A stretch of DNA of 12,500 bases. Source: Acropora yongei (Eukaryota; Cnidaria; Anthozoa; Scleractinia; Acroporidae). Shown piece after piece: positions 8,883 to 12,500 of the stretch (positions are counted from its first letter, which is position 1; each line of letters starts with the position of its first letter). The notes under the pieces were generated by a model. The model made no database searches, had not been told where the DNA came from, and saw only the letters and a program-made list of their open reading frames with translations. The DNA lies in NCBI GenBank assembly GCA_014634225.1, contig BLFN01000652.1, positions 483,844 to 496,343 of the forward strand, read 5' to 3'. The translations under genes were made by a program, and so were the position numbers.

Positions 8883-9085
8883 TATATATTTGAACTTAAA
8901 TAACTCTTCCGCTTGTTTTCCAGTTTGCAAAAAGGCATAAAAAAGCGATCCCCCCCTTGTACGTATTAAATTTTGCATCCAACCCACCCTCTCTCTTCTT
9001 GCCATTGTCTCCCAAACCTGATATTGTGCATGTAGTTATGAACATTACTAGCATATTGAAAATATTTTGAAAACACCACCTATAA

Positions 9086-9277
9086 CCCAAGTTCGTCACC
9101 AGCGATAACCCAGGTGTACCGAAACTCAAAGAGATCATCCTTACGAAGAACTGGTCTTTGATCACTAACAACGCGACAATTGCACAAATTTTTCCCAATG
9201 CCTCCATTGTCGCTAAGAGCAAAGACAAATTACTCAAAGACCTTTTGGTCCGAGCTAAGATCCCTCCTCAACCTTAA
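9086..9277 (+). pseudogene. Relic of a Penelope-like reverse transcriptase, C-terminal segment
   Basis: Sixty-three codons lie between stops (TAA 9083-9085 and TAA 9275-9277). They read PKFVTSDNPGVPKLKEIILT, then KNWSLITNN, IAQIFPNASIVAKSKDK and LLKDLLVRAKIPPQP. This matches the pattern I associate with the segment linking the reverse transcriptase thumb to the GIY-YIG nuclease in Penelope-like elements: a V-T..P..P.LK start, then W-x-L, then F-P-x-A-x-I, then L-x-D-L-L-V-R-A. The family usually has RR where this copy has KSK. There is no start codon, no catalytic YADD part and no recognisable GIY-YIG continuation, so it is a decayed fragment. The family assignment is from memory. Confidence 0.6.
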
Positions 9278-9562
9278 AAAGCTAGCAAACACTGCTTTTT
9301 AGCGACAAACAGGCATTACTCTCAGATAAAAAGGTTTTCCAGCCTAGAGGACCTAGAGGTCAACTTCTTTCACCTTAAAAAACAAAGGGGAGTTATCTGC
9401 GGTAAGGAGGATGACAGTATTACAACCAACTTAACACAAAACGCTAATATTGTCCCCTAAAAGCAAAATATGCTGATCACGTTAAATGAACTTTATCGCA
9501 CTCACAAGTATTGGTCAGTCCAACAGGAGAGAAATGATCACTTAATATCTGAATCAAATGTG
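9278..9562. other. Short spacer between RT relic and SINE
   Basis: Any continuation of the retroelement should lie here, but all frames are quickly closed and no Cys-rich or GIY-YIG-like motif is visible. Nothing else is recognised. Confidence 0.4.
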
Positions 9563-9569
9563 ACAGTAG

Positions 9570-9813
9570 GAATTTGCAGTGGCACCTCCACATAGTGATT
9601 ATTCGTCCACTGAAAACTGGAACGAATTAGAATTTGGAAATGTTGGTTTTTGAGGAGAGGGGAGTACCGGAGTACCCGGAGAAAAACCTCTCGGAGCAGC
9701 GAAAAGAACCAACAACAAACTTAACCCACATATTGCGTCGAGTCCGAGAATCGATCCCGAGCCACATCGGTGGGAGGCGAGTGCTCTCACCACTACGCCA
9801 TCCCTGCTCCCCA
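9570..9813 (-). mobile_element. tRNA-derived SINE, near-complete copy
   Basis: On the minus strand the head GGGGAGCAGGGATGGCGTAG contains the A box TGGCGTAGTGG (9800-9790). The B box is GGATCGATTCT (9757-9747). The body runs TATGTGGGTT..GTTGGTTCTTTT..GAGAGGTTTTTCTCCGG..CCCCTCTCCTCAAAAACCA. ACAGTAG occurs at both ends (9563-9569 and 9814-9820), a likely 7-bp target duplication. Read as protein, the minus strand gives GSRDGVVVRALASHRCG, a peptide often seen as a spurious prediction over SINEs. It shares its head and body with the copy at 5921-6290. Confidence 0.88.
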
Positions 9814-9904
9814 ACAGTAGCATTGGCATTGAGTTTGAATTGTTTGATAGGAAAGGCCGTTGATCTTCCTTTAAAAAGTCAACTCAGCCATGAATGCTCA
9901 ATCA

Positions 9905-10063
9905 GAGGGTAAAAAAATAAATACCGTCATCTATCCGCGGGTTAGCCCTATTTATGTAAATAAGTTCAGGCAATGACAGAGAAAAACTCTGACCATGGTG
10001 AGAATTGAACCCACCACATTCAGGATGGATCACTGTTGCTACACCAGCTGATCTAAAGACCAC
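9905..10063 (-). mobile_element. Second type of tRNA-derived SINE
   Basis: Minus-strand A box TAGATCAGCTGG (10055-10044) and B box GGGTTCAATTCTC (10012-10000) have tRNA-like spacing. A body with TTTTTCTCTGTCATTGCC and AGGGCTAACCC follows, then an AT-rich tail ATTTATTTTTTTACCC near 9912-9930. The body differs from the 9570-9813 family, so it is a separate SINE type. The ends are approximate and no target duplication was found. Confidence 0.75.
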
Positions 10064-10066
10064 ATA

Positions 10067-10719
10067 ACAGTCATACTTTGCCTGTACCTTAATAACTGTT
10101 CAACATCGGCAAAACTGAGCCTATTGTCGAAAGCGCTGGTTTTTCTCGATCTCTGCTCGGGGATCCTAGGTATTGAACATCTTAGTTCGCAGCAAATGAT
10201 CATGAAATAATGAAAAGATCCAAAGTTGGCCGCGTGGCACTGGAAATCGATAGAATAGTCAATGATAGGGTAAAGTACAATGCCATATATCCTGACATCT
10301 ATTTCAGCGTCAGCCTTTCGTCGAAGTTAGTTTAAGTTAGTCAGGAGCCCATCACTTGGAGCGTTCATGTCAAGGTGTTTTATAGAAAGATTTATATTTT
10401 GATCGAGTTTCTTATGAATGAGACTCCCGTGGGAGCGCCATGACCGATCACAAGAAACTAACACCATTGCGTCACTGAGCCGGTGCTACCTTTCTTTCGC
10501 AAAAGAAAAAGTATTTTAAAAATAGATCGGTCTGTAAAAATGCTGTGACGCACGGAAGTTGTATGCTCCTACTCTTGGGTTCCTGAGTTAGCCCATAGGT
10601 GCTCAGTCATTTCCGTTCCTGTAATAAAGCTCCAGCACGTTTTGTTTTGAAAATGACAGAGTAATGAATGAACTTGAACCTTAACCAACCATTTCCGTCC
10701 GTCGATATAGCACTTACAC
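10067..10719. other. Spacer with an interrupted inverted repeat
   Basis: AGTTTCTTATGA (10406-10417) pairs with TCACAAGAAACT (10448-10459), 11 of 12 positions. Between them CTCCC-GT-GGGAG (10424-10435) forms a perfect small hairpin. Together they look like a two-level stem, perhaps the end of a dispersed repeat. No exon was found. Confidence 0.5.
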
Positions 10720-10800
10720 CTGGCACTAAGTAGTCTTCGCAGCTGTTGTCCGTGGTGTCACGCAACCCCTGCGTTTTGCTTCCATTTGCCAAAAGTTCTA
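10720..10800 (-). CDS. Candidate internal exon, 81 nt, phase 1-1
   Basis: On the minus strand a T-rich tract (TTTTGTTTTGTTTTTTCGTC) leads to CAG at 10803-10801. Then comes 81 nt of open frame, then CAG followed by GTGTAAGTG (10719-10711), a good donor. The exon gives (V)ELLANGSKTQGLRDTTDNSC then EDYLVPG, with a split codon at both ends in phase 1. This phase pattern is typical of extracellular modules. It contains an NGS glycosylation sequon and one Cys. The pattern L-x-N-G-S...C-E/D-x-x-L-x-x-G resembles the part just before the WYRF motif in uromodulin/GP2-type D8C domains. That suggests a secreted or membrane protein, but the match is short and I hold it only as a hypothesis. No neighbouring exon was found in the window. 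Confidence 0.5.
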
Positions 10801-10803
10801 CTG

Positions 10804-11344
10804 GACGAAAAAACAAAACAAAAGCATAACAAAAAAATAGAAACAACTGTTTTTAAGAATTACTGAATTTCGAAAAAAGTACTAGATGACTGTAAACGTA
10901 AAGGCCATTCGAACCGAGAAGGCAATTTGCGCGTTAAGTAGAATTTGTATGTAAATAAGTAGTACAGTTACCAAGATGGTACGAACACACGCTCGCTTAT
11001 AAATAAGCAAATACCAAAGCCTAAAAATTTGGCACTTGATGCAAACTTTCAGTGAACGTTCACCGAAACAAATTTTTTCTCATTTAACATTTGTGAATAG
11101 TTTAAGGGAGGATAGTCCAGCAAAACTAAAAGTGTTGTGATCTTGAATAACTTTTACGTTTAATTTCCATTTTAAACTTCGATTGACAAAGTGAGAGTTA
11201 TGAAACCTTCTTCGACGGAATTCCAGCCTTCGGAGCTTTAAAACCTAGCATTAAATTTCTTTGCTAAAATTTATCGGTTAACTTTGTCTTCCGTTCATGA
11301 TACTTTTCGTTTTTTCTTTTTTCTCATTATTAAGCCTGCTGGTT
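10804..11344. other. Non-coding stretch with two palindromes
   Basis: GCTTAT-AA-ATAAGC (10995-11008) is a 14-bp symmetric site containing TATAAATA. TTCAGTGAACGTTCACCGAA (11048-11067) is a 20-bp palindrome with one mismatched pair around the perfect core GTGAACGTTCAC. They lie 40 bp apart. Nothing else is recognised. Confidence 0.45.
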
Positions 11345-11700
11345 ATGATTTTGTGTTTTGCTCATAAACCAAAACAGTGTCATTTTTCGCACGTGTTTTA
11401 AGTCCAGAAAGACGGTTTTTCTAAATTCACTTGTTCTTTAACATGGTAGAATAAATGGTATGAAAAAGCCTGATTGGGCGCCAAAATTACGCCTACCTGA
11501 CTAAAGACTCGGTAAAGCCGGTGCCTATATTTTTGACTTGTAATTACTCGCCGAAAACTGTTATTTTTCGCAATTGTTTCAAACACAGAGTGACACGGTT
11601 TTTCTAAATCTTCTTCCTCTTTAACGTTAAGGAATAAATGGGATGAAAAAACTTAATTTGAGCGCCAAACTGTCGCCCATTGCAAATGCCGGTCCAGACT
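11345..11700 (+). repeat. Imperfect tandem duplication, two units of about 182 bp
   Basis: Unit 1 starts near 11348 and unit 2 near 11529. Landmarks recur at offsets of 181-184: ATTTTTCGCA (11382) and ATTTTTCGCA (11563); ACGGTTTTTCTAAAT (11412) and ACGGTTTTTCTAAAT (11595); AATAAATGGTATGAAAAA and AATAAATGGGATGAAAAA; GCGCCAAA (11478 and 11662). GCCGGT recurs at offset 171, showing a later deletion. The copies have clearly diverged. The duplication explains the open frames across it, and no protein is recognisable. Confidence 0.8.
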
Positions 11701-12370
11701 AAATAACCTCACAAATACCCGGCAAAAGGGTATAATTGGGTAGTGTTAATGGGCTATAAATGCATTATCAACCACAGCTCGTTGTTTTAAAAACCTTATT
11801 ACGTGTCGAGCTTACAACCTGCCTTTTAGCGAAAGAGGTTATGAAGCTAAAACAAGTCAAAAATGGACCTAAAACCCCCATCAAGTATGAATATGTTAGT
11901 GATACCTCGATTAACAATAACTGAATCGTGTTTTTTGTTTACGACCCTAAGCTCTGGAATAATGCCCAAAAGCGCATTAATTGTAGCCCAAGCCTCAGTT
12001 TTTTAAAAGCTACTTTCAAGTTAGGCGTCATTTTTTTTTTGAAGCGGCTGTTGCGCTAGTTTTCATTTTGTTATATATAGAGTAGTGACTAAAATGCTTT
12101 TTACTTTACAGTTTTAAACCTTCTAAAGTACCTCAGAATTACAAAATACAAAATACCATGTGGATCAGATCTAGAGAGTTCCTTTTTCAGTAATTCAAAT
12201 CAGCTTTAACCCGATCATAGTTTTGTTTAAAATTGATTCCGTAACGTCGGTTCTGAGAGTCGGTATTCTTCAAATTCCTACCCTATTGCTTTTATCACCA
12301 ACACTAGCACTGCTTCTATCACCTTTCACGATGTCGGTCTATCACAACCCCTGGCTAGTGGTGGCTATTT
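11701..12370. other. Non-coding stretch, nothing recognised
   Basis: AT-rich with T-runs (for example 12030-12042). The only symmetry noticed is CACTAGC near 12303 and GCTAGTG near 12353. No exon or repeat family could be supported. Confidence 0.45.
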
Positions 12371-12376
12371 CCAAGT

Positions 12377-12500
12377 TGGCCTGATAGCTCAACTGGTAGA
12401 AGACTGCACTCGCGTCGCAGAAGAAAGTCGTCGAATCCCGTTTAGATCTGAAATTTCGCTACCACCTAAGAAGCTTAGCATAGGGAAGATCATCATGGTT
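12377..12500 (+). mobile_element. tRNA-derived SINE, cut by the window edge
   Basis: TAGCTCAACTGG (12385-12396) is a good A box and GTCGTCGAATCC (12427-12438) a B box. The following CCCGTTTAGATCTGAAATTTC and CCACCTAAGAAGCTTAGCA are SINE-body-like. Mutated positions in what should be the anticodon arm, and a continuation well past tRNA length, argue against a functional tRNA. It differs in body from the other SINEs in the window. Its 3' end is outside. Confidence 0.72.

Noticed and set aside
8896..9237. Minus-strand 113-codon open frame
   Set aside because: It is antisense to the reverse transcriptase relic and has only generic hydrophobic composition.
9599..9829. Minus-strand open frame giving GSRDGVVVRALASHRCG and onward
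   Set aside because: It is the translated SINE promoter and body, a well-known false protein, not a gene.
12377..12460. Functional tRNA gene
   Set aside because: Both promoter boxes are present, but the arms do not pair well and SINE-like sequence continues past tRNA length.

Overview
The window looks like nuclear DNA of a metazoan, most likely an anthozoan cnidarian such as a stony coral. The DNA is AT-rich with sparse coding sequence. The one confident coding segment ends at a GTGAGT splice donor. The spaces hold short interspersed elements with RNA polymerase III boxes, a TA-flanked pogo/Tigger-type non-autonomous transposon and a probable Penelope-type reverse transcriptase relic. The anthozoan guess rests on my recollection of these repeat families, not on a search.

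Genes. At the left, on the minus strand, 822-1251 is the first coding exon of a secreted sulfatase of the N-acetylglucosamine-6-sulfatase/SULF group. It carries a signal peptide, the metal-binding Asp pair and the formylglycine motif CCPSR. The rest of the gene lies beyond the left edge, so 1-821 is intron and about 11 kb of 5' flank fills the remaining window. A second minus-strand gene is suggested by an 81-nt phase 1-1 exon candidate at 10720-10800. A short plus-strand frame at 7095-7367 begins in a good Kozak context and may be the first exon of a transposon-related or zinc-finger protein.

Repeats, left to right: a decayed internal repeat near 2570-2670; a weak tRNA-like remnant at 3941-3990; a degenerate GTAA tract (5871-6530) holding a tRNA-derived SINE (5921-6290), itself split by a foldback element (6069-6177) between 10-11 bp direct repeats; an 0.8-kb interval bracketed by a 21-nt imperfect inverted repeat (6824-7629) holding the candidate exon and a GCAACTTTT motif array; the complete 845-bp pogo/Tigger-type element (8038-8882); a reverse transcriptase relic (9086-9277); a second copy of the split SINE family in the opposite orientation (9570-9813); a different tRNA-derived SINE (about 9905-10063); an imperfect tandem duplication of about 182 bp (11345-11700); and a further tRNA-like SINE running off the right edge (12377-12500).

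The genes show no evidence of working together. The window is an intron plus a long flank shaped by transposition. I found no CRISPR array, bacterial operon, rRNA or intact tRNA gene, and no convincing new multi-gene system. The most informative structures are the nested foldback-in-SINE insertion, the inverted-repeat-bracketed interval at 6.8-7.6 kb and the candidate exon at 10.7 kb.
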